NCBI GenBank assembly: GCA_902611475.1 | Contig: CACLZW010000008.1 | Location: 1 to 64,000, forward strand | Direction: 5' to 3' | Origin: an uncultured Alphaproteobacteria bacterium | GTDB taxonomy: Bacteria > Pseudomonadota > Alphaproteobacteria > Rhodobacterales > Rhodobacteraceae | Length of the DNA stretch: 64,000 nucleotides | Shown here: piece by piece, positions 1 to 8,902 of the stretch | How the letters are laid out: the number at the start of each line of letters is the position of its first letter | Position numbering within the stretch: the first letter of the stretch is position 1 | The notes under the pieces: generated by a model | Database searches by the model: none | What the model saw: the letters and a program-made list of their open reading frames with translations, nothing else | What the model was told of the DNA's origin: nothing | Translations under genes and position numbers: made by a program

Positions 1-692
1 TACAGTGGAAAGCAAAAAGTACTCCATCGATTGTATGGCAACGCTGGTCAGATGCAAAATCTCGAATACTAGATGAGTATCGATCTAAAAGAGTTTTAAA
101 TAAAATCGGTATAAATGTTCCCAAAGGTTTTATAATTACAGATAAAAATTCTCTCTTAAATAAATTTAGAACCATTAAGAAAGCTGTTGCTTTGAAAGCC
201 ATGGGCATTAATCACAAGACAGATGTTTCTGGAGTAGTGCTCGGAATAGATAATGAAAAAGAACTACTTGATAAATTCAATAATATGAAGAGAGTAACGA
301 AGTCAAAAGAATTTCTTATAGAGCACCAAGTAGATAATTATTTAGTAGAGCTTTTAATCGGAATTGTAAGAGATCCACAACATGGCTTTATGATAACTAT
401 AGCGGAGGGTGGAGTTTTGTCAGAATTGCGAAAAGACTCGGTTACCTTATGTATGCCATGTAATAAGACTGAGATAGCAAGGGCATTAAAAAAACTGAAA
501 ATATGGCCTTTATTTAATGGGTACAGAAATAAAAAAAATGTTAATCTCAACAAGATTATTTTAGCAATCTTAGCGCTGCAACGCTATGCTCTAAAAAAGA
601 GAACTAAATTAGTTGAATTGGAAATTAACCCTCTTTTAGTAAAAGCAAATCAGGTTATTGCAGCTGATGCACTTATAAAGGAAAATTGTTAA
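1..692 (+). CDS. Acyl-CoA synthetase (NDP-forming) family, ATP-grasp part, 5' truncated
   Basis: The reading frame is open from the left window edge to the stop at 692, so the gene is cut by the window; an internal ATG at 192 is not its start. The visible ~230 residues resemble the C-terminal ATP-grasp domain of the ADP-forming acetyl-CoA synthetase/acyl-CoA synthetase family: a GINHKTDVSGV stretch, a VELLIGIVRDPQHGFMI segment, and a terminal VELEINPLLV strand. That last element is the usual metal/ATP-binding end of these subunits. The family interconverts acyl-CoA and acid plus nucleotide triphosphate. It lies 12 bases upstream of a CaiD-like hydratase, which suggests co-transcription and a role in activating a carboxylic acid. 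The substrate cannot be read from the sequence. Confidence 0.75.
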   Translation, partial: QWKAKSTPSIVWQRWSDAKSRILDEYRSKRVLNKIGINVPKGFIITDKNSLLNKFRTIKKAVALKAMGINHKTDVSGVVLGIDNEKELLDKFNNMKRVTKSKEFLIEHQVDNYLVELLIGIVRDPQHGFMITIAEGGVLSELRKDSVTLCMPCNKTEIARALKKLKIWPLFNGYRNKKNVNLNKIILAILALQRYALKKRTKLVELEINPLLVKANQVIAADALIKENC

Positions 693-704
693 ACGGTACA
701 AAAA

Positions 705-1496
705 ATGACAATCAAGACAAATGAATTAAAAACAAAGATCAAAGGAGCAATCCTTGAGGTCACACTCGACCGCCCTAAGGCAAACGCCATCGATCTGCTT
801 ACTAGCCAAAAAATGGGTGAAATCTTCATGGACTTCAGGGATAATTCTAAATTAAGCGTTGCTATCTTAAGAGCTGAAGGAGAGAAGTTTTTCACTGCAG
901 GTTGGGACTTAAAAGCAGCTGCTGATGGTGATGCTGTGGATGGGGACTATGGAATTGGAGGTTTCGGAGGACTTCAAGAACTTGGGAATCTTAATAAGCC
1001 TGTGATTTGCGCTGTAAACGGTATTTGTTGTGGTGGAGGATTAGAGATAGCTTTGTCTTGTGACCTTATTATCTGTTCAGAAAATGCTAGCTTTGCACTA
1101 CCCGAAATTCGCTCAGGGACTGTCGCTGATGCAGCCTCTATTAAGCTTCCAAAAAGAATACCGTACCATGTTGCTATGGACCTTTTGTTGACAGGGCGGT
1201 GGTTTGATGCCCAAGAGGCAATGTCGTATGGATTAATTAAAGAAATAGTAAAATTTGATCAGCTGAGAAAAAAAGCATGGGACTTGGCCGAGATTTTAGC
1301 TAGTGGACCACCTCTAGTTTATGCAGCTATAAAAGAAATTGTGCGTGAAGCAGAGGATTTAAAATTTCAAGATGCCCTAAACAGAATAACCAAAAGGCAA
1401 TTTAAAACTGTTGATCATTTATATTCAAGTGAGGATCAAATTGAAGGTGCTAAAGCATTTGCTGAAAAAAGAGACCCAAAGTGGAAAGGAAAATAA
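705..1496 (+). CDS. caiD: Enoyl-CoA hydratase family, crotonobetainyl-CoA hydratase (CaiD)-like
   Basis: This 263-residue crotonase-fold protein has the usual length. An LDRPKANAID segment is near the N-terminus, an AGWDLKAAA oxyanion-hole strand near residue 66, a CGGGLEIALSCDLII segment near 108, and the ending FAEKRDPKWKGK. These stretches closely match my recollection of enteric CaiD, which hydrates crotonobetainyl-CoA to carnitinyl-CoA. The gene follows the acyl-CoA synthetase fragment by 12 bases and precedes an FAD/GcvT demethylating dehydrogenase. That context favours trimethylammonium compound (carnitine/betaine) catabolism, but this is inference and a generic enoyl-CoA hydratase remains possible. 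Confidence 0.7.
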   Translation: MTIKTNELKTKIKGAILEVTLDRPKANAIDLLTSQKMGEIFMDFRDNSKLSVAILRAEGEKFFTAGWDLKAAADGDAVDGDYGIGGFGGLQELGNLNKPVICAVNGICCGGGLEIALSCDLIICSENASFALPEIRSGTVADAASIKLPKRIPYHVAMDLLLTGRWFDAQEAMSYGLIKEIVKFDQLRKKAWDLAEILASGPPLVYAAIKEIVREAEDLKFQDALNRITKRQFKTVDHLYSSEDQIEGAKAFAEKRDPKWKGK

Positions 1497-1560
1497 TTTT
1501 TAAGTTTCAACTTAAGTAATCAAAATTGGAGAAAAATATTTATTCTTAAGAGGGGGAAGT

Positions 1561-4014
1561 ATGAAAGATAAGTATCAAGTTGTTATAATAGGTGGTGGAG
1601 TTGTTGGCGTTTCTGTTCTATATCACCTCGCTAAAAATGGTTGGACTGATTGTGTTGTTCTAGAGAGATCCGTTTTAGCAGCTGGTTCTAGCTGGCATGC
1701 TGCTGGGGGCGTACACGCTCTGAATGCTGACCCAAACATGTCAGCATTGCAGGGATATACCCTAGATTTGCTTTCAAAAATTCAAGAAGAAAGCGGTCAG
1801 GACATTGGATTGCATATGACTGGAGGTATAACAATTGCGAGTACTCCTGATAGGTGGGAATGGCTTCAATCGGCATATAGAACATATCAAACTATTGGTA
1901 TAGAAGACGTTCATCTTATGACCTCAGAGGAGATAAAAAACAAATGTCCCATAATGGATACAAAAGGAGTTTTGGGTGGGCTGTGGGCCGATAGAGAAGG
2001 CTATGTTGATACGACAGGCACCGTTTGGGCCTATGCTAAAGCTGCAAAAAAATTTGGAGCTGAAGTAATTGAGAATAATAAGGTAAATGAATTAAAACAG
2101 AGAGTTGACGGATGTTGGGAAGTACATACCGAAAAAGGAATGATAGTTGCTGAGCATGTAGTGAATGCGGGCGGGCTTTGGGCAAAGCAAGTAGGACAGA
2201 TGGCAGGATTGAATTTGCCAATTTCACCCTTAAAACATCATTACTTGGTTACTGAAAATATTCCTACCATAGAGGCAATGGATTTTGAGGTTCCAATGAC
2301 TGTAGATCTGGAGGGTTTTACATACATGAGACAATGGGATCAAGGTATTTTGGTTGGTATTTACGAAATTAATCACGAGCATTGGGCTATTGACGGAGCG
2401 CCTTGGGACTTTGGGATGGAGTTATTCAAAGAGGACTTTGATAGAATAGAGAATGAATTGGCTCTTTCTTTTGACAGGTATCCAGACTTAAAAAATGTTG
2501 GGATAAAAAATTGGGTAAACGGAGCGTTCACATTTTCTCCAGATGGCAACCCTTTGGTAGGGCCTGTGAGAGGTATAAAAAACTACTGGCTTGCTTGTGG
2601 AGTCATGGCAGGCTTTCTTCAGGGAGGTGGTGTTGGAAAAACACTTGCTGAGTGGATGATCTTTGGAGAAACCGAAGCTGATCCATGGTCTATGGATATA
2701 GCTCGATATGGTGATTTTGCTTCAAATAGAGAATTTATTAAGCAAACAACAGGTCAATTTTACAGCAGGCGGTTTGTTATGAGCTACCCTAATGAGCAGT
2801 TGCCAGCAGGCAGAGATCTGAAACGAACAGCTGTGTGGGACATTCAAAAGAATAATGGGGCAATATTTGGTAACATTTGGGGGCTTGAAATACCATTGTT
2901 GTTTGGACCAAAGGATTTCAAGGAAACACCAAGTTTAAAACGTTCAAATGCTTTTGAAATTGTAAAAAAGGAACACCTTAATGTAAGAGAAAATGCTGGA
3001 ATATTAGATAGTTCTGGGTTCAGTCGATTTGAAATAAGAGGACCAGGTGCTAAGATGTGGCTCAATCAACTATTAGCTACGGACATACCAAGCAATAATA
3101 AAGTCAAGCTTGCAGTAATGTTAGGGCATGACGGTAGGCTAAAGGGTGATCTAACATGCTTTAACTGGGGGAATAATGTTTTTTGGATTATGGGAAGCTA
3201 TTATCTAAGAGAGTGGCATATGAGGTGGTTTCATGACCATTTGCCAGGTGGAATAAAAAGTATTCACACAGATGGAGAGGTATCGCTTTTAGATATAAGT
3301 GATAATATTGGCGGATACGCAGTTTCAGGTCCAAATTCTAGAAAATTGCTTGAAAGATTGACAAACTTCGACGTATCTAACGAGAATTTAAAGTTCATGT
3401 CATGTAATGAAATCGACATTGGACTAATTAAGACAAAAATAGCACGGTTGTCAGTTACAGGTGAACTTGGGTACGAGATAAATTGTCATGCTTTAGAATT
3501 GAACGCTCTTCGAGAATTACTTATTTCTAGAGGACAAGACTTGGGTGTCCAAGAATATGGCTATTATGCTCTTAACACTCTAAGAATAGAAAAAAGTTTT
3601 GGAATTTGGAATTGCGAATTCATGCAAGCTTACACACCAGCCGAAACGGGGCTTAAGCGATGGATATCCAGAGGCAAAAATGTGGAGTTTGTAGGAAAGA
3701 CACCGGCTTTAAAAGAACTATCAGAAGGGAAAAAAACACTTCAAAAAACGTTAATTACCTTAGAAATTAAAGATGCAGAGGTAGAGGCAAATGGGTATGA
3801 ACCTATATGGTCAAAAAATAATAAACGAATTGGCATGACAACATCAGGTGGCTATGGCTATAACGTTGATAAGTCGCTAGCAATGGCTTTTGTTGAACCT
3901 GAGTTTTCTGAACCAGGCATAGAACTTAAAACTCATATAGTAGGAAAAGAAAAGCGCTGTGTAGTTCTTGGTAACAGTCCTTGGGATCCTGACGGATCGA
4001 GAATGAGATCATAG
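1561..4014 (+). CDS. Dimethylglycine/sarcosine dehydrogenase-type FAD oxidoreductase with GcvT domain
   Basis: The 817-residue length and two-part architecture match the DMGDH/SARDH family. Residues ~7-20 hold the dinucleotide fold (IIGGGVVGVSV). SSWHAAGG near residue 42 resembles the region carrying the histidine to which FAD is covalently attached in this family. From ~430 to the end is a folate-binding GcvT/aminomethyltransferase-like region with GELGYEI and a C-terminal barrel. Such enzymes oxidise N-methyl groups of dimethylglycine, sarcosine or related substrates and pass the one-carbon unit to tetrahydrofolate. A purine-rich AGGGGGAAGT precedes the ATG as ribosome binding site. The gene converges on an Lrp regulator with only 6 bases between stops. 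Confidence 0.85.
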   Translation: MKDKYQVVIIGGGVVGVSVLYHLAKNGWTDCVVLERSVLAAGSSWHAAGGVHALNADPNMSALQGYTLDLLSKIQEESGQDIGLHMTGGITIASTPDRWEWLQSAYRTYQTIGIEDVHLMTSEEIKNKCPIMDTKGVLGGLWADREGYVDTTGTVWAYAKAAKKFGAEVIENNKVNELKQRVDGCWEVHTEKGMIVAEHVVNAGGLWAKQVGQMAGLNLPISPLKHHYLVTENIPTIEAMDFEVPMTVDLEGFTYMRQWDQGILVGIYEINHEHWAIDGAPWDFGMELFKEDFDRIENELALSFDRYPDLKNVGIKNWVNGAFTFSPDGNPLVGPVRGIKNYWLACGVMAGFLQGGGVGKTLAEWMIFGETEADPWSMDIARYGDFASNREFIKQTTGQFYSRRFVMSYPNEQLPAGRDLKRTAVWDIQKNNGAIFGNIWGLEIPLLFGPKDFKETPSLKRSNAFEIVKKEHLNVRENAGILDSSGFSRFEIRGPGAKMWLNQLLATDIPSNNKVKLAVMLGHDGRLKGDLTCFNWGNNVFWIMGSYYLREWHMRWFHDHLPGGIKSIHTDGEVSLLDISDNIGGYAVSGPNSRKLLERLTNFDVSNENLKFMSCNEIDIGLIKTKIARLSVTGELGYEINCHALELNALRELLISRGQDLGVQEYGYYALNTLRIEKSFGIWNCEFMQAYTPAETGLKRWISRGKNVEFVGKTPALKELSEGKKTLQKTLITLEIKDAEVEANGYEPIWSKNNKRIGMTTSGGYGYNVDKSLAMAFVEPEFSEPGIELKTHIVGKEKRCVVLGNSPWDPDGSRMRS

Positions 4015-4020
4015 AAAATG

Positions 4021-4473
4021 TTATACTGGTATCTGCTTACTGTTCTTTACCTCTTTCAAAGATATGCTTGAAGACATACCCGTGAATTGGATCTCCGATA
4101 TTAATCGTTGCTGAAAGGCGTCATATTCCTCAATACTTTTTGCAATGATTTTTAACAAGTAGTCTGCGCTCGATCCAGTCAATCGATGTACTTCTAAAAT
4201 GTTGTTATAACGCATCACAACTTTCTCAAACTCGGCATACCAATCTGAATTATGGTTACTTACTGAGATAGAAAGAAACACAGTGACAGCGTAACCTATC
4301 TTTACTTTGTCAACAAGTGATACCTTGTATTTAATGACACCTTGCTCTTCCAGCTTTTTGATCCGATTCCAGCAGGGAGTTGATGAAATACCTACTCTCC
4401 TTGCGATTTCGGATAAAGGTAGGTCTGCGTTAATTTGAAGTAGGTTTAAAAGTTTTCTGTCAATGTCATCCAT
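4021..4473 (-). CDS. Lrp/AsnC-family transcriptional regulator
   Basis: I place the start at the ATG at 4473, giving 150 residues (MDDIDRKLLNLLQ...), the normal Lrp length. An upstream in-frame ATG at 4548 would add 25 non-conserved residues. Residues ~4-60 form the winged helix-turn-helix, with the recognition segment ISSTPCWNRIKKLEEQGVI. The remainder is the RAM ligand-binding domain. The family senses amino acids and often regulates an adjacent divergent gene. Here the divergent neighbour is a MetY-type sulfhydrylase whose start is about 140 bases away, so control of sulfur amino acid synthesis is the simplest inference. Confidence 0.85.
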   Translation of the reverse strand: MDDIDRKLLNLLQINADLPLSEIARRVGISSTPCWNRIKKLEEQGVIKYKVSLVDKVKIGYAVTVFLSISVSNHNSDWYAEFEKVVMRYNNILEVHRLTGSSADYLLKIIAKSIEEYDAFQQRLISEIQFTGMSSSISLKEVKNSKQIPV

Positions 4474-4613
4474 TCTTTTTTTATTCCAAATAATAGAAAA
4501 ATTTTCTAAATTATAGATAAAAATAAAATAATTTTGGATATTTTTCAAATATTTGCTTGTATTTCAGAAAATTTTTCTTATTAGTTCTTGAGAAAATTTT
4601 ATTGAGGTGCAAC

Positions 4614-5921
4614 ATGTCTGATTATACAAATGCAGAAACTTTAGTCCTACACGGTGGACAATATAGGAGCGACACCAATACAAACGCTGTAGCTGTCCCT
4701 ATATATCAAACAACCAGCTATCAATTTAACAATACAGAACATGCAGCTAATCTGTTTGCTCTAAAAGAACTGGGCAATATCTACACACGCATAATGAACC
4801 CAACTAACGCGGTTCTTGAAGAAAGAGTTGCTTCTATAGAAGGGGGAGCTGCAGCACTCGCTCTATCATCAGGTTCTTCAGCAACTGCTTTAGCAATTCA
4901 AAATTTATGTAGTGCAGGAGATAATATTATTTCTTCCCCTCACCTTTATGGTGGGACATGGAATTTATTTGTGAACACCTTTAAGCAGTTTGGAATTGAA
5001 GTTCGCTTTGCTGATCCCGAAAAGCCCGAAACATTTGGGGAGCTTGTAGATGAAAAAACTAGAGCTTTTTTTGGAGAAACAGTTCCAAATCCTAAATTGA
5101 AAGTTTTTCCGATTGAAGAAGTCGCTAGCATAGGTCGAGAATTGGGCATACCTTTAATTATAGATAATACAGTCTCTCCATTAACCTGTCGGCCAATTGA
5201 ACATGGTGCAGCAATTGTGATCCATTCACTCACAAAGTATATAGGTGGGCATGGTAATTCCATAGGTGGAATAATAGTTGATAGTGGGAACTTTGACTGG
5301 ACAGCAAACCCTAAAAGACAACCATTATTTAACCAACCAGATGAAAGCTACCATGGAGCTGTTTGGGGTCAATTGGTGCCCGAAGCATTAGGTGCGCCTA
5401 TTGCTTTCGCTGTCCGAGCCAGAGTAGTTCTGTTACGGGACCTAGGTTCAGCAGTATCTCCAATGAACTCATTTAATATAATCCAAGGACTTGAGACACT
5501 CCCATTACGTTTTAAAGCGCATCAAGAAAACGCAGAAAAGTTGGCTAACTATCTTTTGAAGCATAAAGCAGTACAACAAGTCATTTATCCATCTCTTTTT
5601 GAAGGGAAAGATAAGGCAACAGCTGATAAATATCTTAAAACTGGCTATGGCCCAATTGTTGGAATGGTTTTACGTGGAGGCGCCGACGCGGGTAAGGAAT
5701 TTATTGATAATCTTAAGATGGTTTATCATGTTGCTAATATTGGTGATACACGTACGCTAGCAATTCATCCTTCATCAACTACCCATTCCCAACTTTCATT
5801 GCAAGATCAATTTAAAGCAGGCGTTACTCCCGGATATATTAGGCTGGCAGTAGGTATTGAACATATAGATGATATAATTTCAGATATAGATCAAGCACTT
5901 CAAATTGCAGATAAAAAGTAA
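4614..5921 (+). CDS. metY: O-acetylhomoserine (thiol)-lyase, MetY-type
   Basis: The product is a 435-residue PLP enzyme of the Cys/Met metabolism family. GAGGTGCAAC directly before the ATG at 4614 acts as ribosome binding site, so the upstream ATG at 4557 is unlikely. The N-terminus ETLVLHGGQ, the IYTRIMNPTNAVLEERVASIEGG region and the PLP lysine in HSLTKYIGGHG (near residue 207) are diagnostic. The large-subfamily length and the region around VYHVANIGDTRTLAIHP fit O-acetylhomoserine sulfhydrylase better than cystathionine gamma-synthase. It makes homocysteine from O-acetylhomoserine and sulfide. The divergent Lrp gene may regulate it. Confidence 0.88.
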   Translation: MSDYTNAETLVLHGGQYRSDTNTNAVAVPIYQTTSYQFNNTEHAANLFALKELGNIYTRIMNPTNAVLEERVASIEGGAAALALSSGSSATALAIQNLCSAGDNIISSPHLYGGTWNLFVNTFKQFGIEVRFADPEKPETFGELVDEKTRAFFGETVPNPKLKVFPIEEVASIGRELGIPLIIDNTVSPLTCRPIEHGAAIVIHSLTKYIGGHGNSIGGIIVDSGNFDWTANPKRQPLFNQPDESYHGAVWGQLVPEALGAPIAFAVRARVVLLRDLGSAVSPMNSFNIIQGLETLPLRFKAHQENAEKLANYLLKHKAVQQVIYPSLFEGKDKATADKYLKTGYGPIVGMVLRGGADAGKEFIDNLKMVYHVANIGDTRTLAIHPSSTTHSQLSLQDQFKAGVTPGYIRLAVGIEHIDDIISDIDQALQIADKK

Positions 5922-6174
5922 CCCTTTGAAATGAATTAAGGATTTAGCTTTGATCACTTTTTGAGGCAAAGTTTCTTCTAACTGATGGTTTCACAGGCAC
6001 TAATTAGTTTCTTGAGTTCTGTTAATAGGAGACGTTCATGAACATTTAATATTTAAATCAGTATGAGTAAGTGAAACTAATGAATGTTCAAGAGCAATTT
6101 CCTAGTCATTGGACTATTGATTTTTTGCCTTTGTATCGATAAGAACATTATAAAAAAAATAGTTTATTTTAAAA

Positions 6175-6942
6175 ATGTTAAAGATTTCTGAACTAATTAA
6201 AAACGTTCCCAAAGAGTATATTAACGAACTAACAGTTTCGGAGGATTGTGAGATCGATTTCGATTGCCGAAACGCTTGCTATATTATTAAAAGTGGGGAA
6301 CTATTAAGCTATGGTGCTAATAAATTTACACAGCTATTAAAGACTAATGATCCAATAGGTGTTGCAGAAACAATCCTGGGGCGATCAAATGAACTAAAGT
6401 ATAGGCGCTATAAAAAAGTTGATCTTTACAGCTTGGCTGGCGATCCAGTTAGAAGTCAAATTAATAGCGCAGGGCCTCTTGCAAAATCCATCTTAAAATA
6501 CAGCTTGAGAAGAATTTTTCAAGTCTCTGATGATGATAAAGCACCCCTACTTTTTGAAGAAAAATTTCTTTTAAAAAATGAGAAAGAGACAAAGCTTAGA
6601 AAGTTTGAGGAGGGTACATGGATTTTCAGAAGTGGTTTCTCAAATAATAGAATGTATTTTCTGGAAAAAGGAAGCGTGCAATTATTTACAAAAAATAATA
6701 GAGAGTTAGCAAATTTAACAATGGGAACATGCTTTGGGGAAAGTACACTAATAAGAGGTAAAAAACATAATAACAGTGCATTTGCCCTAGAAAATTGTCT
6801 TATTAGGACAATCGATGAAGACATAATTGAAAAAAATTTGAAAAGTGAAAAACCGCTAGTTCAGCTTATTTTATATTTGGTTCTCAGGCGCGCTGAATTT
6901 ATGAACTCATTAAGAATGGCCGATGATTTTTCCAGAAAATAA
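6175..6942 (+). CDS. Protein with two cyclic-nucleotide-binding-like domains, no DNA-binding domain
   Basis: The 255-residue protein appears to have two tandem beta-roll (CRP-effector-like) units, residues ~15-110 and ~135-235. The second is clearer: FEEGTWIFRSGFSNN, FLEKGSVQLF, then FGESTLIRGKKHNNSAFAL. That last stretch occupies the phosphate-binding cassette position, although the arginine expected before the SA/TA pair is replaced by asparagine, so nucleotide binding is uncertain. No helix-turn-helix follows. It could be a cAMP-responsive adaptor or a degenerate domain protein. An adenylate cyclase is encoded in the island at 21982; a link is speculative. Confidence 0.6.
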   Translation: MLKISELIKNVPKEYINELTVSEDCEIDFDCRNACYIIKSGELLSYGANKFTQLLKTNDPIGVAETILGRSNELKYRRYKKVDLYSLAGDPVRSQINSAGPLAKSILKYSLRRIFQVSDDDKAPLLFEEKFLLKNEKETKLRKFEEGTWIFRSGFSNNRMYFLEKGSVQLFTKNNRELANLTMGTCFGESTLIRGKKHNNSAFALENCLIRTIDEDIIEKNLKSEKPLVQLILYLVLRRAEFMNSLRMADDFSRK

Positions 6943-6977
6943 ATCAAATAAACAATGCTTTTTTAGACACTCTGGTT

Positions 6978-7835
6978 TCATTTTGTTACCGGCATATTAT
7001 TTATAGCTTTGATAATAGAGGCACTAAGTTCACCTGAAACAAAATTGTCCAAATCGGCTTCATTTTCGAATGAATCGACATACGCCTCAACATCCTTTTT
7101 AAGAATACCCATAGTATTATCATTTTCGAAATTTTCTTTAAACCATTCTATATCTGTCCTGTTTGTACCAAACCAAGTTTGACCAGAAGAAGTGTCAATG
7201 GTCTTGAACAAAGCATCTATATCAAGCTCAAACTTTTGAGCCTGGTGCAACACATGCCTAACAGATACAACAGAACTTGCGGCAATAAAATTATTAAGGA
7301 CTTTTACCATCATACCTGATCCATAATTTCCAATATGGTTTATTCGGGTGCCCATTAATCCTAGGATGGGCTCAATATAATTGAAAAAAACTTTTTCACA
7401 CCCAACCATAAAAGTTAGTCTTGCTTCATGAGCAGCGATTGTTGCACCAGACATGGGGGCGTCAATAATCGTAATGTTTTTAGGCGCCTTGCTTTTTAAA
7501 GCCATCACAAACTTTGGTGACAGTGTCGAGGCAATAATCAAAACTTTACTAGACTGCTGCTCAAATAACCCATTGTTTCCTTGACACAACTCTGTGGTAT
7601 CTGATGCGTCTCTAACTACGCTTATTATAATATTCCTATCATCAAGAAACTTCTTCTTAGAACTTACGAAGTCTTTTCCTAAGCTTAATAAAGATTTCTT
7701 TTTTTCAATATCATATCCCTTTGCATCAATATTTTTTGACAACATTGCATTAAGCATAGGTAAACCCATGTTTCCACAGCCAGCTAACCCTATTTTCTCT
7801 TTTAAAATATTCTTATTGAAGCTTTTTGAGATCAT
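6978..7835 (-). CDS. 3-hydroxyisobutyrate dehydrogenase-like NAD(P)-dependent oxidoreductase
   Basis: The 285-residue beta-hydroxyacid dehydrogenase begins with a Rossmann motif GLAGCGNMGLPMLNAML (~residues 17-33). It carries IIDAPMSGATIAAHEARLTFMVGG-like segment 2, here ending in a cysteine-containing variant. The catalytic region is VKVLNNFIAASS, with the family's conserved lysine near residue 170. Substrates in this family include 3-hydroxyisobutyrate, tartronate semialdehyde and related acids; the sequence does not decide which. It is divergent from the threonine-dehydratase-like gene at 7918, with an ~80-base gap that could hold both promoters. Confidence 0.8.
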   Translation of the reverse strand: MISKSFNKNILKEKIGLAGCGNMGLPMLNAMLSKNIDAKGYDIEKKKSLLSLGKDFVSSKKKFLDDRNIIISVVRDASDTTELCQGNNGLFEQQSSKVLIIASTLSPKFVMALKSKAPKNITIIDAPMSGATIAAHEARLTFMVGCEKVFFNYIEPILGLMGTRINHIGNYGSGMMVKVLNNFIAASSVVSVRHVLHQAQKFELDIDALFKTIDTSSGQTWFGTNRTDIEWFKENFENDNTMGILKKDVEAYVDSFENEADLDNFVSGELSASIIKAINNMPVTK

Positions 7836-7917
7836 GTTGTTATGTTATCAAAAAAAAGCCATAATAAAAACCAAGATGATCTGAAATTATAGACCATTAA
7901 CCAGAGAATAGTCTGAA

Positions 7918-8880
7918 ATGCTTTTATTTGAAGATATAGTACGTGCAGAGAAGATAGTTTCTAAGCATATAATCACAACTCCAGTGGTCCATTCTAAGCC
8001 TCTATCGGAGGCTGTTGGGGAACATATATATTTAAAATTAGAAAACCAACAAATAACGGGAAGCTTTAAAATCAGGGGTGCAATTAATGCTATATCAAAC
8101 CTAAACCCGGCGCAAAAAAAAGCAGGAGTGGTAGCGTTGTCTACCGGAAACCATGGCCGGGGACTAGCTTTTGCTGCTAATTTGATGAAAATAAGATGTA
8201 TAATATGCATGTCCAAACTCGTTCCTAATAATAAGATTGAAGGAATAAAAGCGCTCGGTGCAGAAGTGAGATTAATTGGAGCAAATCAAGATGAAGCACA
8301 ACTAGAAGCTGATAGACTCTCAATTGAGGAGGGGATGACCTACGTCTCTCCATTTGATAATATTGATATTATAGCGGGTCAGGGGACTTTAGGGCTAGAG
8401 ATTCATCAACAAATTCCTGAGCTAAATTTTGCTTTTGTTCCTTTATCTGGGGGTGGATTGATCTGTGGAGTTGCTAGCGCCTTAAAAAGCTTGAACCGAA
8501 ATTTAAAAGTAATTGGAGTTTCGATGGATCGGGGTGCAGCAATGTATGAATCTCAAAAAGCAGGAAAACCAATTTTTGTTAAAGAAGAGGAAAGTCTTGC
8601 TGATGCTCTAACAGGAGGTATTGGTCTTGATAATAAGTATACTTTCGAACTTACAAAACAACTAGTTGATGAGATAGTTCTGGTAAGCGAAAAAGAAATA
8701 GCAGATGGAATACACTATGCTTATTGGCATGAGTCACAAATAGTTGAAGGAGCTGGCGCGGTAGCTATTGCATCACTTTTGAATAAAAAGTTTAAACCTA
8801 ATGGACCTTCCGTAGCTCTAATGTGTGGAAGAAATATAAACATGGAAAAACATTTCTCTTTGATATCTGCAAAGTCTTGA
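7918..8880 (+). CDS. Fold-type II PLP dehydratase, threonine/hydroxyectoine (EutB)-like
   Basis: The 320-residue catabolic threonine-dehydratase-type enzyme has its PLP lysine in ITGSFKIRGA (Lys51), the phosphate/asparagine loop STGNHGRGLAFAA, and a glycine-rich loop PLSGGGLICGVASAL. It lacks the C-terminal ACT regulatory domain of biosynthetic IlvA, so it belongs to the short catabolic class. The STGNHGRG motif and the DEAQLEADRL region recall proteins annotated EutB in hydroxyectoine use, but threonine/serine dehydratase or 3-hydroxyaspartate dehydratase are possible. It deaminates a beta-hydroxy amino acid to a 2-oxo acid. Confidence 0.75.
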   Translation: MLLFEDIVRAEKIVSKHIITTPVVHSKPLSEAVGEHIYLKLENQQITGSFKIRGAINAISNLNPAQKKAGVVALSTGNHGRGLAFAANLMKIRCIICMSKLVPNNKIEGIKALGAEVRLIGANQDEAQLEADRLSIEEGMTYVSPFDNIDIIAGQGTLGLEIHQQIPELNFAFVPLSGGGLICGVASALKSLNRNLKVIGVSMDRGAAMYESQKAGKPIFVKEEESLADALTGGIGLDNKYTFELTKQLVDEIVLVSEKEIADGIHYAYWHESQIVEGAGAVAIASLLNKKFKPNGPSVALMCGRNINMEKHFSLISAKS

Positions 8881-8902
8881 TTCACATCCTGAGAAATACT
8901 CT

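Noticed and set aside
4474-4613. SAM riboswitch before metY
   Set aside because: Only ~140 AT-rich bases lie between the divergent genes and no multi-stem structure is evident.
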